DNA of 64,000 bases, taken from an uncultured Granulosicoccaceae bacterium. GTDB taxonomy: Bacteria > Pseudomonadota > Gammaproteobacteria > Granulosicoccales > Granulosicoccaceae. Shown here one piece after another: positions 37,119 through 46,271 of this stretch (the stretch's first letter is position 1; the number at the start of each line of letters is the position of its first letter). The notes beneath the pieces were generated by a model that searched no databases, was not told where the DNA came from, and saw nothing but the letters and a program-made list of their open reading frames with translations. The stretch spans positions 1 through 64,000 of the forward strand of contig CALLMF010000033.1 in assembly GCA_938006335.1 (NCBI GenBank), given 5' to 3'. A program made the position numbers and the translations under genes.

Positions 37119-39248
37119 ATGAACGCCAACGACAGACACACAGAAGTGCCCACCGCGGCTACCGATCCGCAAGAGTCGCTTGTGGTGTTCACACCCAGCG
37201 GCAAGCGGGGTCACTTCAAGAATGGCACCTCGGTGCTCGATGCAGCACGCAGCCTCGGTGTTGATATCGACTCTGTCTGTGGGGGGCGCGGTTTGTGTGG
37301 CCGCTGCCAGATCGTCCCGGGCGATGGCGACTTTGCCAAGCACGGCATCGTGTCCAGCGATTCTCACCTGTCCGAAGGTACACGCGCAGAGGCACGCTAC
37401 CAGCGCATCAACGGCGCGTTCTCCAAGGGCCGTCGACTCGGCTGCCAGGCCAAGGTGCGTGGTGATCTCGTGGTCGACGTACCCGCAGACAGCCAGGTAC
37501 ATCGACAACTGGTGCGCAAGGATGCCGAGGTTATCGATCTGGTGCTCGCGCCTGCAACACGCCTGCATGTCGTGGACGTTCGCGAACCGGACATGCACGA
37601 GCCGTCCAGCGATCTTGGCCGCGTGCGTGAAGCGCTCGAGCGTGAACACGGCCTGAACAATCTGCAGGTGCACCCCAGCGTACTGCCCACGCTTCAAAAG
37701 ACACTCCGTGCCGGAGACTGGCGCGTCACAGTCGCAGTGCACGACGCCCAACAGATCATGGGCATCTGGCCGGGTTACAAGGAACGCGTTGCAGGGCTGG
37801 CCGTTGACGTCGGATCCACGACCATCGCTGCCCACCTGTGTGATCTTGTCACCGGCGATGTACTCGCATCTTCAGGTGCCATGAACCCACAGATTCGTTT
37901 TGGCGAGGATCTGATGAGCCGGGTTTCCTACGTGATGATGAATCCGGGCGGCGACCAGCAGATGACGAGCGCGGTGCGCGAGGCCATCAACGGTCTGGTC
38001 GGCGACGTCGTGGAAGGCGCGTCGCTTACGCGTGACGACGTCATGGAGTGCACGCTGGTGGCAAACCCGGTCATGCACCATTTGCTGCTCGGAATAGACC
38101 CGGTAGAACTTGGCGGCGCCCCGTTTGCGCTCGCGGTGGATGAGCCCATCGCTCTGGATGCCACGGCACTGGATCTGGAGATGCACCCTGCCGCACGTTG
38201 CTGGATACTGCCCTGCGTGGCAGGGCACGTTGGCGCCGATACGGCAGGCGTGGTACTCGCTGAAGGGCCGGAACAAGGAGACGCGATCAGTCTCCTGGTC
38301 GACGTCGGAACCAACGCGGAAATCGTACTGGGAAACAGCGAGCGGCTGCTCGCCTGCTCCAGCCCGACAGGGCCCGCGTTCGAAGGCGCACAAATCTCAG
38401 GGGGGCAACGTGCAGCCCCCGGAGCCATAGAGCGCGTGCGCATCGACCGTGAAACACTGGAACCGCGCTTCAGCATCATCGGCAGCGAACTGTGGTCGGA
38501 TCAGGCGGGGTTTGAAGCAGCCACACACGCCACCGGTGTCACCGGGATTTGCGGCAGCGGCATCATCGAAGTGGTTGCCGAGCTCTTTCTGGCAGGGGTG
38601 ATCGACAGCGAAGGCACCATTCGTGGCGAGCTCGCAGCGCGTAACCCACGCATCGTCGAGGACGGGCGCACGTTCAGTTATGTGCTTTGCGGGCCTGTCG
38701 CGCCCGGTACATCACCTGACCTCGCGGCCAACGATCCTGATCTCGACGCATCGCATGCCACGGAAATCAGCATCCGCATCACCCAGAATGACGTCAGGCA
38801 GATTCAGCTTGCCAAAGCCGCCTTGTACGCAGGTGTTCGTCTGCTGATGGATCGGCTCGGAATCGACAAGATCGACCGCATTCGTCTCGCCGGCGCCTTT
38901 GGCAGCCACATCGACGTGACCTACGCAATGGTGCTCGGCCTGATCCCGGACTGCGCGCTGGATGCCGTGGGCTCAGCAGGCAATGCCGCGGGCATCGGCG
39001 CACGCATCGCTCTCCTCGACGTACAGGCACGTCAGCGCATTACTGAACTCGTCGGCCGCATCGAAAAGATCGAGACCGCGGTAGAGCCGGATTTTCAGGC
39101 ACATTTTGTCGAGGCCATGGCGTTCCCGCACAAGACCGCCGAGTTTCCCGAGCTGGCCAAACAGGTCGATCTGCCCGCGCGTGTAGCAGCAAACGCCGCC
39201 AATCCGCGGCGCCGTCGACGACGGGATTCTCGACGAGTGCGTACCTGA
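37119..39248 (+). CDS. RACo-type corrinoid reductive activator (2Fe-2S ferredoxin plus ASKHA ATPase)
   Basis: The product has 709 residues. An N-terminal plant-type 2Fe-2S domain carries Cys54, Cys60, Cys63 and Cys109 (DSVCGGRGLCGRC; RRLGCQAK). A linker and middle domain follow, then the large DUF4445/ASKHA part (AGLAVDVGSTTIAAHLCDL; LLVDVGTNAEIVLGN; GVTGICGSGIIEVVAE; RIRLAGAFGSHIDVTYA). RACo/RamA-like activators use ATP to reduce accidentally oxidised cob(II)alamin back to cob(I)alamin on corrinoid proteins. The C-terminus is strongly basic (PRRRRRRDSRRVRT). It is the last gene of the operon that starts at 32928. Confidence 0.92.
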   Translation: MNANDRHTEVPTAATDPQESLVVFTPSGKRGHFKNGTSVLDAARSLGVDIDSVCGGRGLCGRCQIVPGDGDFAKHGIVSSDSHLSEGTRAEARYQRINGAFSKGRRLGCQAKVRGDLVVDVPADSQVHRQLVRKDAEVIDLVLAPATRLHVVDVREPDMHEPSSDLGRVREALEREHGLNNLQVHPSVLPTLQKTLRAGDWRVTVAVHDAQQIMGIWPGYKERVAGLAVDVGSTTIAAHLCDLVTGDVLASSGAMNPQIRFGEDLMSRVSYVMMNPGGDQQMTSAVREAINGLVGDVVEGASLTRDDVMECTLVANPVMHHLLLGIDPVELGGAPFALAVDEPIALDATALDLEMHPAARCWILPCVAGHVGADTAGVVLAEGPEQGDAISLLVDVGTNAEIVLGNSERLLACSSPTGPAFEGAQISGGQRAAPGAIERVRIDRETLEPRFSIIGSELWSDQAGFEAATHATGVTGICGSGIIEVVAELFLAGVIDSEGTIRGELAARNPRIVEDGRTFSYVLCGPVAPGTSPDLAANDPDLDASHATEISIRITQNDVRQIQLAKAALYAGVRLLMDRLGIDKIDRIRLAGAFGSHIDVTYAMVLGLIPDCALDAVGSAGNAAGIGARIALLDVQARQRITELVGRIEKIETAVEPDFQAHFVEAMAFPHKTAEFPELAKQVDLPARVAANAANPRRRRRRDSRRVRT

Positions 39249-39367
39249 TGCTGTAACAAGGCTAGACTGGGGTCCCGCGGTGTTTTGCGGGGCTGGTGCT
39301 TGAGTTCGGTCATTGTTCCGGATGAGCCGTCCTGTTTTTTGCCTGTATTGGTCGCCTCACGACGTTG

Positions 39368-40993
39368 ATGCTCGATTCCCTCAAAAAATGCTACCGGGCC
39401 GCTGGCAGCACCGCGGCATCAGAAAACGCGCTCGCGGTAACGTTGCGATACCGCGCCGGCTGCGAGGAGTGGGCCGAGCCACTGGCACAGGCCATCCGGC
39501 AACACCCACAGCTCAAGCTCGTCTGCCACCAGCTGCCCGACGCTGGCGATGCCACTTCCGCTACGCCTTCTCCTCTACCGGGTGTTGTCCTCGGTTTACT
39601 CGGGACCTCGCGATTTCCTGAAGATCACTACACCGCTCGCGCCCTCCTCGACAGGGGAGACCGCGCAGTGCCGGATGTGCTGATTGATTGTTGTATCGGC
39701 GCGCCCGTGTTTGATCGCGGAACGGCCGTGCACCACTGGCATATCGATCCTTCGCGTATTCGCGCCGATGCCGATGCGGCTCTGCTTGGCGCGCTGCATC
39801 TGGCACCTGTCATTCTTCGTGGCATCGGCATGGATGGCAAGCCACACATCGTCGCCACACACGCGCTGGCAACACAGACGTTTGCACCTTCAGAGCGCCG
39901 TATTGCCGCGAAGGCAGCCTTGCCGATGACGTGCCTGTCGGTGTTGGTGCGCATCGCCAACTCGTGTTCCCTGCGAAAACCGGATCTGGCGCTCGTCTCC
40001 AGGATCGAACAGCTGAACGAGGTATCGCTTCAACGACGCTTGCTCTACAGCGCCCTGTTGTTGTTCAAGCGATACCGAACAAGTTGCTTGAGGAAACTGA
40101 CCCAACCTCATTGGGAAATCGCAGCCGTGCCGGAATCAAGCCCCAGCGTTGCCACGCTGCTCGAGCGACCGGTAGCAAACTACACGTCCGTGTTCGGAGC
40201 AGACGAAAAACTGCGAGCCGATCCACATGCACTGGTGACCGAACAAGGCGTACGCGTCTGGTACGAAACCATGCGCCATAGCGACACGCATGCGGATATT
40301 CGCAGCGCACTGCTAAGCCCCTCCGCCAAGGCCATCGAAGAGCAAACCGTGTTGAGCGGCGATCATCACTTCTCCTACCCCTTCGTGTTCGAACACGATG
40401 GCGCACGATGGATGATTCCTGAAACCGGTGCCGCCGATCGAATCGAGCTGCGCCGACAGGACGCTGCATCAGGACAGTGGCCAGTACACACCGTGTTGAT
40501 CGACAACATCAACGCGACCGACACAACCGTCTTTCACCACCAGGGGCGGTGGTGGATGTTCACCAACCTCATGTCTCACCGCGCCGTCGACGAGCGAGAT
40601 CTGCTGGTGCTGTTCTGGGCAGACGCGCTGACCGGCCCCTGGCAACCTCACCAGCTCAATCCGGTGCTTACCGGAGTAGACAAGGCGCGTATGGCAGGCC
40701 CTGTGTTCCAAGACGGCGATACCCTAGTGCGCCCTTCACAATACGGCGGCGTACGCTACGGGCACGGCATCAATCTCTGCAGCATCGACGCGCTGACACC
40801 CGACACCTACGAAGAAACCCACCTCGGCCGCATCCTGCCCACATCCCGCAGCCGCTGGCTCGGCTGCCACACCCTGCACATCGGCACCGGCGTCACCCTC
40901 ATCGACCGCATGCGCCGCCGCATGGGGCGCCGCATGGGGTCGGACCACGCCAAGTCATTGATTCGGCGGACATTGACCCCGAAAAAGCCCTGA
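39368..40993 (+). CDS. GINT1-like beta-propeller protein, putative glycosyl transferase or hydrolase
   Basis: The product has 541 residues from the ATG at 39368; a TTG one codon upstream is also open. The N-terminal 210 residues contain a fold I cannot name (LIDCCIGAPVFDRGTAVHHWHI). The C-terminal 270 resemble the five-bladed propeller of the glucosamine inositolphosphorylceramide transferase 1 family: HHFSYPFVFEHDGARWMIPE, TVFHHQGRWWMFTNLM, and PVFQDGDTLVRPSQYGG. Similar bacterial proteins often sit in cell-surface polysaccharide loci. The final Arg-rich residues lie on one arm of an inverted repeat, so the C-terminus may have been altered by an insertion. It is not obviously part of the methyl-transfer pathway. 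Confidence 0.6.
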   Translation: MLDSLKKCYRAAGSTAASENALAVTLRYRAGCEEWAEPLAQAIRQHPQLKLVCHQLPDAGDATSATPSPLPGVVLGLLGTSRFPEDHYTARALLDRGDRAVPDVLIDCCIGAPVFDRGTAVHHWHIDPSRIRADADAALLGALHLAPVILRGIGMDGKPHIVATHALATQTFAPSERRIAAKAALPMTCLSVLVRIANSCSLRKPDLALVSRIEQLNEVSLQRRLLYSALLLFKRYRTSCLRKLTQPHWEIAAVPESSPSVATLLERPVANYTSVFGADEKLRADPHALVTEQGVRVWYETMRHSDTHADIRSALLSPSAKAIEEQTVLSGDHHFSYPFVFEHDGARWMIPETGAADRIELRRQDAASGQWPVHTVLIDNINATDTTVFHHQGRWWMFTNLMSHRAVDERDLLVLFWADALTGPWQPHQLNPVLTGVDKARMAGPVFQDGDTLVRPSQYGGVRYGHGINLCSIDALTPDTYEETHLGRILPTSRSRWLGCHTLHIGTGVTLIDRMRRRMGRRMGSDHAKSLIRRTLTPKKP

Positions 40994-41153
40994 ATCACCG
41001 CCTTAAACGGCCTGTTTTCGGTCGATTTCTTGGCCAATATGGCGACTTAACGCACCAGTTTTCACTGGTTTCTTGCGCCATTAACGACTTGTTAACCCCC
41101 ATTTGGGAAGTGAATTCCAAAAGCAATCAAAGGCTTACCGTGGTCCGACCCCA
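40935..41153. repeat. Element bounded by a 15-bp perfect inverted repeat
   Basis: The 15-mer TGGGGTCGGACCACG at 40935-40949 recurs as its exact reverse complement at 41139-41153, and an AAG two bases further in matches on both arms. The enclosed 190 bases contain a small hairpin (41054-41069) and no gene of their own. The left arm lies in the last codons of the preceding gene. The structure resembles a REP- or MITE-like non-autonomous element; there is no transposase in the window. Confidence 0.5.
41054..41069 (+). terminator. Small hairpin, possible weak terminator
   Basis: A 6-bp stem ACCAGT/ACTGGT with a TTTC loop is followed by TTCTTG, 60 bases after the propeller-protein stop. The tail is not a true U-run, so termination would be weak. 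It lies inside the inverted-repeat element. Confidence 0.3.
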
Positions 41154-41170
41154 CGGGAATAATATGCGGC

Positions 41171-41638
41171 ATGGAAAAACGACTAGAAGCAGCCGGGCGT
41201 CGGACGTATTCGTTGGTGACGATGTGGCGCAGTATCGTGTCACCGCGCCGCGTGGCGAGCCGCCGCCAGACGGACCGACGTTATCCGATCATTGATCGGG
41301 TGGAAATGCCCGTCGCACTGCTGGCGGTTGCCTTGATGATCCTGTCCATTCTGGATTCGGTGTTCACGCTGACCTTGATTGCCAACGGTGGGCAGGAGCT
41401 CAACCCGGTCATGGACGCGATGCTGCAGAAGAGCGTGAGCTTGTTCACGTCGACCAAGATGGCGCTGACCGCGATCCCGGCAATCATTCTTGTAGCGACC
41501 GCCAATGTCCTGTTGCTCGGCAAGATCCGCGCACGCAGTTTTCTTGCTGCCGCGGTGGGCATGTACGCGGGCTTGATCGGCTACGAGCTGATGCTGCTGA
41601 ACCAGATGATGAAGGTCACGCAAGGACAGTGGATCTGA
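41171..41638 (+). CDS. DUF5658-like small membrane protein
   Basis: The product has 155 residues with a basic N-terminus of about 45 residues and three to four membrane segments (MPVALLAVALMILSILDSVFTL; MALTAIPAIILVATANVLLL; FLAAAVGMYAGLIGYELML). The first helix runs into TLIANGGQELNPVMDAML. This D...TL...GG.E.NP pattern is the mark of DUF5658. Function unknown. It is convergent with the GlxA-type regulator, 14 bases between stops. Confidence 0.75.
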   Translation: MEKRLEAAGRRTYSLVTMWRSIVSPRRVASRRQTDRRYPIIDRVEMPVALLAVALMILSILDSVFTLTLIANGGQELNPVMDAMLQKSVSLFTSTKMALTAIPAIILVATANVLLLGKIRARSFLAAAVGMYAGLIGYELMLLNQMMKVTQGQWI

Positions 41639-41652
41639 CGAACCGGGCGGGA

Positions 41653-42666
41653 CTACTCGCCCGATGTTGGCGAGCCTGGTGGGGTGTCAGGGGTCGCGAG
41701 CAAACCTGCCGCTCGTCGACGCTCGTCTCTTGGCGGCAGTGAGAAGTTGTCCCGATAGCATTTCGAGAAGTGTGGCGCGGAGATGAATCCGCAGGCCAGC
41801 GCGATGTCAACGATCGGCATGCTGGTTTGCAGCAACAACTGGCGCGCACGACCCAGACGTAGTTCGAGGTAGTAACGCGTCGGTACACAATGCAGGTAGC
41901 GTTGGAACAAGCGCTCGAGCTGCCGTCGCGACAAGCCCACATGGTGAGAGAGCTCATCGAGCGTCATCGGCTCCTCGATATTGGCCTCCATCAACGACAC
42001 CGCTTCTGCCAGTTTCGGCTGGCTGGCACCGATGCGCTGCGTCAGCGGTACACGCTGACGATCGTTCTGATCGCGTATGCGCTCGTGCATGAACTGCTCG
42101 GAGATCTGATTTGCAAGTGCCGCCCCGTGCTGGTTCCGAATCTCGCACAGCATCATGTCCAACGGCGCGATGCCGCCAGCGCAGGTATAGCGATTACGGT
42201 CGATCTCGAAGAGCTCCGGTGAGATCACCAGGTTCGGGAACTGCTCTCGCGCGGCAGCCAGGTATTCCCAATGAATAGTGCATCGATAGCCGTCGAGCAC
42301 ATCGGCCCTCGCGAGCATGTAAGTACCCGTACACAAGGCACCCAGGACGGTGTCGGTGGAGGCAAGCTGACGCAACCAGGCTTCCCCCGCCTCGTCTTGC
42401 AGACGGTGCACATTGACGCCAGCACACACGAACACCGCATCGTATCGCTCGCGAGTATCCGCACCATGTGCCGCGGCCAGATCAATACCGTTGCTCGCGC
42501 GGACAGCTGATCCATCGGCGGAGACCAGCGTCCACTCGTAGAGCGTATCGCCAGACACCTGATTGGCCATGCGCAGCGGCTCGATTGCGCTCGCAAACGG
42601 GATGAACGAGAGCTGCGGCGTGAGGTAGAACGCGATTCTGGATGTGCGGTTGGCTGCGCCGATCAT
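41653..42666 (-). CDS. GlxA/GbdR-type AraC family regulator
   Basis: From the ATG at 42666 the product has 337 residues; an upstream start at 42726 adds 20. The N-terminal DJ-1/PfpI-like domain begins RIAFYLTPQLSFIPFASAIEPLRMAN, a pattern typical of GbdR, CdhR and related regulators of betaine and carnitine use, with ALCTGTYMLARADVL around the would-be nucleophile Cys. The C-terminal AraC HTH reads MTLDELSHHVGLSRRQLERLF and MPIVDIALACGFISAPHFSKCYRD. Next to an MttB-like methyltransferase gene on the same strand, it probably senses a quaternary amine and controls the cluster. Confidence 0.9.
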   Translation of the reverse strand: MIGAANRTSRIAFYLTPQLSFIPFASAIEPLRMANQVSGDTLYEWTLVSADGSAVRASNGIDLAAAHGADTRERYDAVFVCAGVNVHRLQDEAGEAWLRQLASTDTVLGALCTGTYMLARADVLDGYRCTIHWEYLAAAREQFPNLVISPELFEIDRNRYTCAGGIAPLDMMLCEIRNQHGAALANQISEQFMHERIRDQNDRQRVPLTQRIGASQPKLAEAVSLMEANIEEPMTLDELSHHVGLSRRQLERLFQRYLHCVPTRYYLELRLGRARQLLLQTSMPIVDIALACGFISAPHFSKCYRDNFSLPPRDERRRAAGLLATPDTPPGSPTSGE

Positions 42667-42756
42667 TCTTGGTGCGACATCCCATGTGACGCCAGGCAGG
42701 ACCCGAGCAACTGCGGACCGGGTCAAAAGTGTTGCGACCCGGTAGCGGCTACCCGA

Positions 42757-44337
42757 TCAGTGGCTGGCGTCAGGTACCGACGCCTTCTTCCTCTCAATAT
42801 AGTCAATCAGGGCCTCGTCAACACCCGGATCGATCGGGGGTGCTTCGTAGCCGGCCAGCATGTCCTTCCATCGCTGGTTGGCACGCTGAGACGCATCCAG
42901 CGCTCCAGAGGCCTCCCATTGTTCGAAACTGTTGTTGTCGGCGAGTTCCGACCGCCAGAACGCCTTGACGAAATTTTCCTGCGTGTGGGCGCATTCGAGA
43001 AAGTGCTTCCCCGGACCCACCTCACGCAGGGCGTCGAGCGCCTGCCCACTGTCCGACAGGTCAACCCCACCGAGCAGTGCTGGCAGCATACTCGCCTGAT
43101 CGGCGTCGAGAACAAACTTTTCGTAGCTCATCACCAATCCGCCCTCCAACCACCCGGCGGTGTGAAGCATGAAGTTGACCCCAGCGAGCGCCGCGGCCTG
43201 GATCGTGTTGGCAGACTCGTAGGCCGCCTGGGCGTCGGGCAACTTGGCACCACACAGCCCGCCCCCGGAACGGAAGGGAACGCCGAGGCGTCGCGCCAGC
43301 GCCGCAGCGGCATACATCACCATAGTCGGCTCCGGCGACCCGAAGGTCGGCGCACCGGACTGCATCGAAATCGAGCTCGCAAACGTTCCGAACACCACCG
43401 GTGCACCCGGACGCACCAGCTGGACGAAGGCGAGACCCGCCAGCGCTTCAGCAAGGATCTGCGTGGTGGTGCCGGCAACCGTCACCGGCGACATGGCGCC
43501 AGCGAGAATGAACGGCGACACCACGCAGGCCTGATTGGCACGGGCATAGACTTTCGCAGCCCCCAGCATAGTGTCGTCGAAGGTCATCGGGGAGTTGGCG
43601 TTGATGAGATTGACCATGACGGTCCTCTCGGCACCGGTCTCGGGATCGATGAAGTCATCCCCGAACAGCAGCTTGGCCATCGCCACCGAATCCTCGGCGC
43701 GCTCCGGCGCTGTCACCGAGCCCATGAACGGCTTGTCGCTGTAGCGCATGTGCGCGTAGAGCATGTCGAGGTGACGCTTGTTGACCGGAAGATCCACCGG
43801 CTCGCACACGGTGCCGCCGCTGTGATGCAGCCCCGGGCTGAGATAGGCGAGTTTGACGAAGTTGCGAAAGTCCTCGATGGTCGCGTAACGCCGCCCACCT
43901 TCGAGATCACGCACAAAGGGAGGTCCGTAGGCGGGCACGCAGACGAGGTTGTCGCCACCGATACGCACCGAGCGTTGCGCATTGCGCGCGTGCTGAGTGA
44001 ACTCACGCGGCGCACTGGCCTGGATAATGGATCGGCACATCCCCCTCGGAAAACGCACGCGCATGCCATCGACATCGGCACCGGCCTCACGCCAGAGGTC
44101 CAGCGCTTCCGGGTCGTCCCGAAACTCGATGCCGATTTCCTCGAGCACCGTATCGGCATTGGCCTCGATCAGGACAAGGCCTTCTTCGTCGAGCACCTCA
44201 TAGGGAGGCACCGAGCGCTTGATCCACGCACTGCTGGTGTCGCTCGACTTGGCGCGAGCAAGTCTTGCGGCGCGGCCTGCACCACGTTTACCGCGTCGTG
44301 GCGCCGGAGCGGCGGTGTTCTGGTCGGATTCAGTCAT
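42757..44337 (-). CDS. MttB-superfamily trimethylamine/betaine methyltransferase, non-pyrrolysine
   Basis: The product has 526 residues from the ATG at 44337; a TTG nine codons upstream is open too. After a Lys/Arg-rich N-terminus (RRGKRGAGRAARLARAK) the MttB barrel is recognisable: LIEANADTVLEEIGIEF, GGTVCEPVDLPVNKRHLDM, INANSPMTFDDTMLGAA and GPGKHFLECAHTQENF. The frame has no internal amber codon, so it belongs to the non-Pyl branch, whose characterised members (MtgB, MtpB, MtcB, MtyB) demethylate glycine betaine, proline betaine, carnitine or butyrobetaine. Substrate here is not determinable, but a GbdR-type neighbour favours a betaine. Confidence 0.93.
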   Translation of the reverse strand: MTESDQNTAAPAPRRGKRGAGRAARLARAKSSDTSSAWIKRSVPPYEVLDEEGLVLIEANADTVLEEIGIEFRDDPEALDLWREAGADVDGMRVRFPRGMCRSIIQASAPREFTQHARNAQRSVRIGGDNLVCVPAYGPPFVRDLEGGRRYATIEDFRNFVKLAYLSPGLHHSGGTVCEPVDLPVNKRHLDMLYAHMRYSDKPFMGSVTAPERAEDSVAMAKLLFGDDFIDPETGAERTVMVNLINANSPMTFDDTMLGAAKVYARANQACVVSPFILAGAMSPVTVAGTTTQILAEALAGLAFVQLVRPGAPVVFGTFASSISMQSGAPTFGSPEPTMVMYAAAALARRLGVPFRSGGGLCGAKLPDAQAAYESANTIQAAALAGVNFMLHTAGWLEGGLVMSYEKFVLDADQASMLPALLGGVDLSDSGQALDALREVGPGKHFLECAHTQENFVKAFWRSELADNNSFEQWEASGALDASQRANQRWKDMLAGYEAPPIDPGVDEALIDYIERKKASVPDASH

Positions 44338-44416
44338 GGCGCCATCTTGCGACGCCACGTGCAATCAGGCATGGCGCGCGGCGACTGCCGCATAGCGCTG
44401 TGCGACGTGCGGGCCG

Positions 44417-44977
44417 TCAGCTGGCCCTGGCGAGCGGCTGCAGGCTCTTGACGAAGGTGGCCTGCCCGCGCGTCTGGATACGGCGACGGTTGTCCTGACG
44501 AACCGCCGCGACCGCCTGTTTTGGATCAACCCCCATCTCGACGAGGATGCGCGCGGCAATCATGCCGGTGCGGCCAAGGCCCGCGTAACAATGAATGGCG
44601 ACGCGCTCGCCGATGCGCAAGGCGTGACGAATGCGCTCGCCCTCCACAGCCCAGGCATCCTCGAAGTCCTGATTGGGGATGTCCATGTCGATGATCGGCA
44701 AGTGCAACCACCACATGCCAGCCGATTGAATCATGTGCGGCAGCTCTTCGACCTGGTTCATTTTCAGTTCGTGTGGCTCCACCAGACACAACACACCATT
44801 GGCGCCCCAGGCTTCGATCTCCTGCAGGTCCGCTTGCAGATGCCGCTTTTGTCCTGCAAGCCCATCCGCCACCCGCACTCCGGGACACGGCATCAGTCCC
44901 ATGCAACCTACCGACCCGGGAACATTGACCGTGTCGATGGTATTGGGAGGAGTGTTCTTGCCGAGTCCGAATAACAT
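44417..44977 (-). CDS. Dual-specificity/tyrosine phosphatase family protein
   Basis: The product has 186 residues. The Cys-phosphatase loop is AIHCYAGLGRTGMIAARIL (HCX5R), and the general acid Asp probably lies in LHLPIIDMDIPNQDFED. The N-terminal part (SVGCMGLMPCPGVRVAD) resembles the CDKN3-like bacterial subfamily. It is upstream of the MttB-like gene on the same strand with about 80 bases between, so it may be co-transcribed with it; the functional connection is unclear. Confidence 0.88.
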   Translation of the reverse strand: MLFGLGKNTPPNTIDTVNVPGSVGCMGLMPCPGVRVADGLAGQKRHLQADLQEIEAWGANGVLCLVEPHELKMNQVEELPHMIQSAGMWWLHLPIIDMDIPNQDFEDAWAVEGERIRHALRIGERVAIHCYAGLGRTGMIAARILVEMGVDPKQAVAAVRQDNRRRIQTRGQATFVKSLQPLARAS

Positions 44978-45137
44978 GGTGATGAAACGATGGGCGATCA
45001 GATGGCGTGGGCGGCACGCAAGTGTAGCTCTGCGTCGCGTCCCACAACTGTCGACTGACAGATTGTCCGCGTATCAAACGACGAGTTGCAGTGACAAGCC
45101 ATGAAGTGGTTCACGAATTCTCCGCAGTCACAGGTAC

Positions 45138-46271
45138 TCACGCGTTCCGCGTGATGTTGTGGTCAGCGAGCACACGCACCAGCCATGCCCGATAACGACG
45201 AAACAGTAGATGGATCCGTCGAGCGCGTGCGGATCGATACATGCTGAGGTTCCACATCGGTTCGCTTTCACAGCCGAATTCTTCCTTGTAAGACGGTGGA
45301 GTCCCGCGCATCAGGTCGTACCACTGGTAGCCGGCATTGCGGCGATGCTGCATCTCGGTCAGGTGTGCGAGCGTCAGCGGCATGAAGCGATTGGCCCCCT
45401 CGAGTGAGAATCCGCTCTGGTAGTAGTGGCAGGTATGGCCGTCGGCAAAGCAATAGATCGCTGCCCGTGTGGCCCCGCCAATGTCGTAACAGATCACGTC
45501 CGCGCGACCGGTATCGCCCCAACGACGGATCAGCTCACGATGGAACTCTTCGAAGCGAACCGCCGAGAACGACGAGCGCTTGCCACGCGAGTCGAGCCGT
45601 TCGTTGTTCAAGCGGACGAGCTCGTCGAAGTGCGACGTGCCGTCTGGTGTCTCGACAAGACTGGAACGCGTCAGCCCTCCGCACTTTTCAGCGGCCTTGC
45701 GGCTACGAAGAATGCGACGGCCACGGCTGGCACCCATCCGTTCGAAGTGAGCGTCTTCTCCGTCTGCCAGTCGTGCCCGATAACGTCGTCCGGCTGGCGA
45801 CTCGATACGGGTGAGCGAGCCCTCGCTTCTACGCGCGGCTCTCAGGATCCACGACTCGTTGAGCAGGCACATGAAATTCACCCGGTACCAGTCACTGAAT
45901 CCGACCAGATGTTGCATGACACAGCTGGCCCAACGAAGCCGAGTGTCTTCATCGAGACCAGCCACCATTAACAGGTCACCGTACTCGGTTGCCACTTCCT
46001 CGGCACGTGCCTCGCCTGTGCCGATCAGATGCAGACTCGGCCCCATGGAAAGACGGCTGCGCTTGCGGTACATCGGTAGCACCGCGACCAGCGCTTGCTC
46101 ACGTCGCAAGGTAATGATGTGCAGCCGGTCATGCGAGCTTGCGAATATCTGCCACCACGCGTGGTGCCAGTCCCACTCCATGAACACTGAAGAATGACGA
46201 TCACTGCCCGAGAGCGCTTGCCATTCGGGCTTGAGCGCTTCAAAACCGGCGAGCGTATCCACCACCTCCAA
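45138..46271 (-). CDS. GNAT/FemAB-like acetyltransferase (BioF2-like domain), start uncertain
   Basis: The protein is about 377 residues if a TTG at 46271 is used. The open frame runs to 46535, but that would lie inside the divergent homocysteine methyltransferase gene, and no ATG exists between 46322 and that TTG. GTG codons two to three positions further in are alternatives. Family marks are FMEWDWHHAWWQIF near the start and the late FHRELIRRWGDTGRADVI, YYQSGFSLEGANRFMPLTLA and YQWYDLMRGTPPSYKEEFG blocks. Such CelD/BioF2-like acyltransferases are often tied to polysaccharide or cell-envelope synthesis. Substrate unknown. Confidence 0.75.
   Translation of the reverse strand: MEVVDTLAGFEALKPEWQALSGSDRHSSVFMEWDWHHAWWQIFASSHDRLHIITLRREQALVAVLPMYRKRSRLSMGPSLHLIGTGEARAEEVATEYGDLLMVAGLDEDTRLRWASCVMQHLVGFSDWYRVNFMCLLNESWILRAARRSEGSLTRIESPAGRRYRARLADGEDAHFERMGASRGRRILRSRKAAEKCGGLTRSSLVETPDGTSHFDELVRLNNERLDSRGKRSSFSAVRFEEFHRELIRRWGDTGRADVICYDIGGATRAAIYCFADGHTCHYYQSGFSLEGANRFMPLTLAHLTEMQHRRNAGYQWYDLMRGTPPSYKEEFGCESEPMWNLSMYRSARARRIHLLFRRYRAWLVRVLADHNITRNA

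Noticed and set aside
42760..44451. A 563-codon open frame on the plus strand opposite the MttB-like gene
   Set aside because: Low-complexity, His/Arg-rich translation without domain features, and the minus-strand product matches a family along its whole length. It is a codon-bias shadow.
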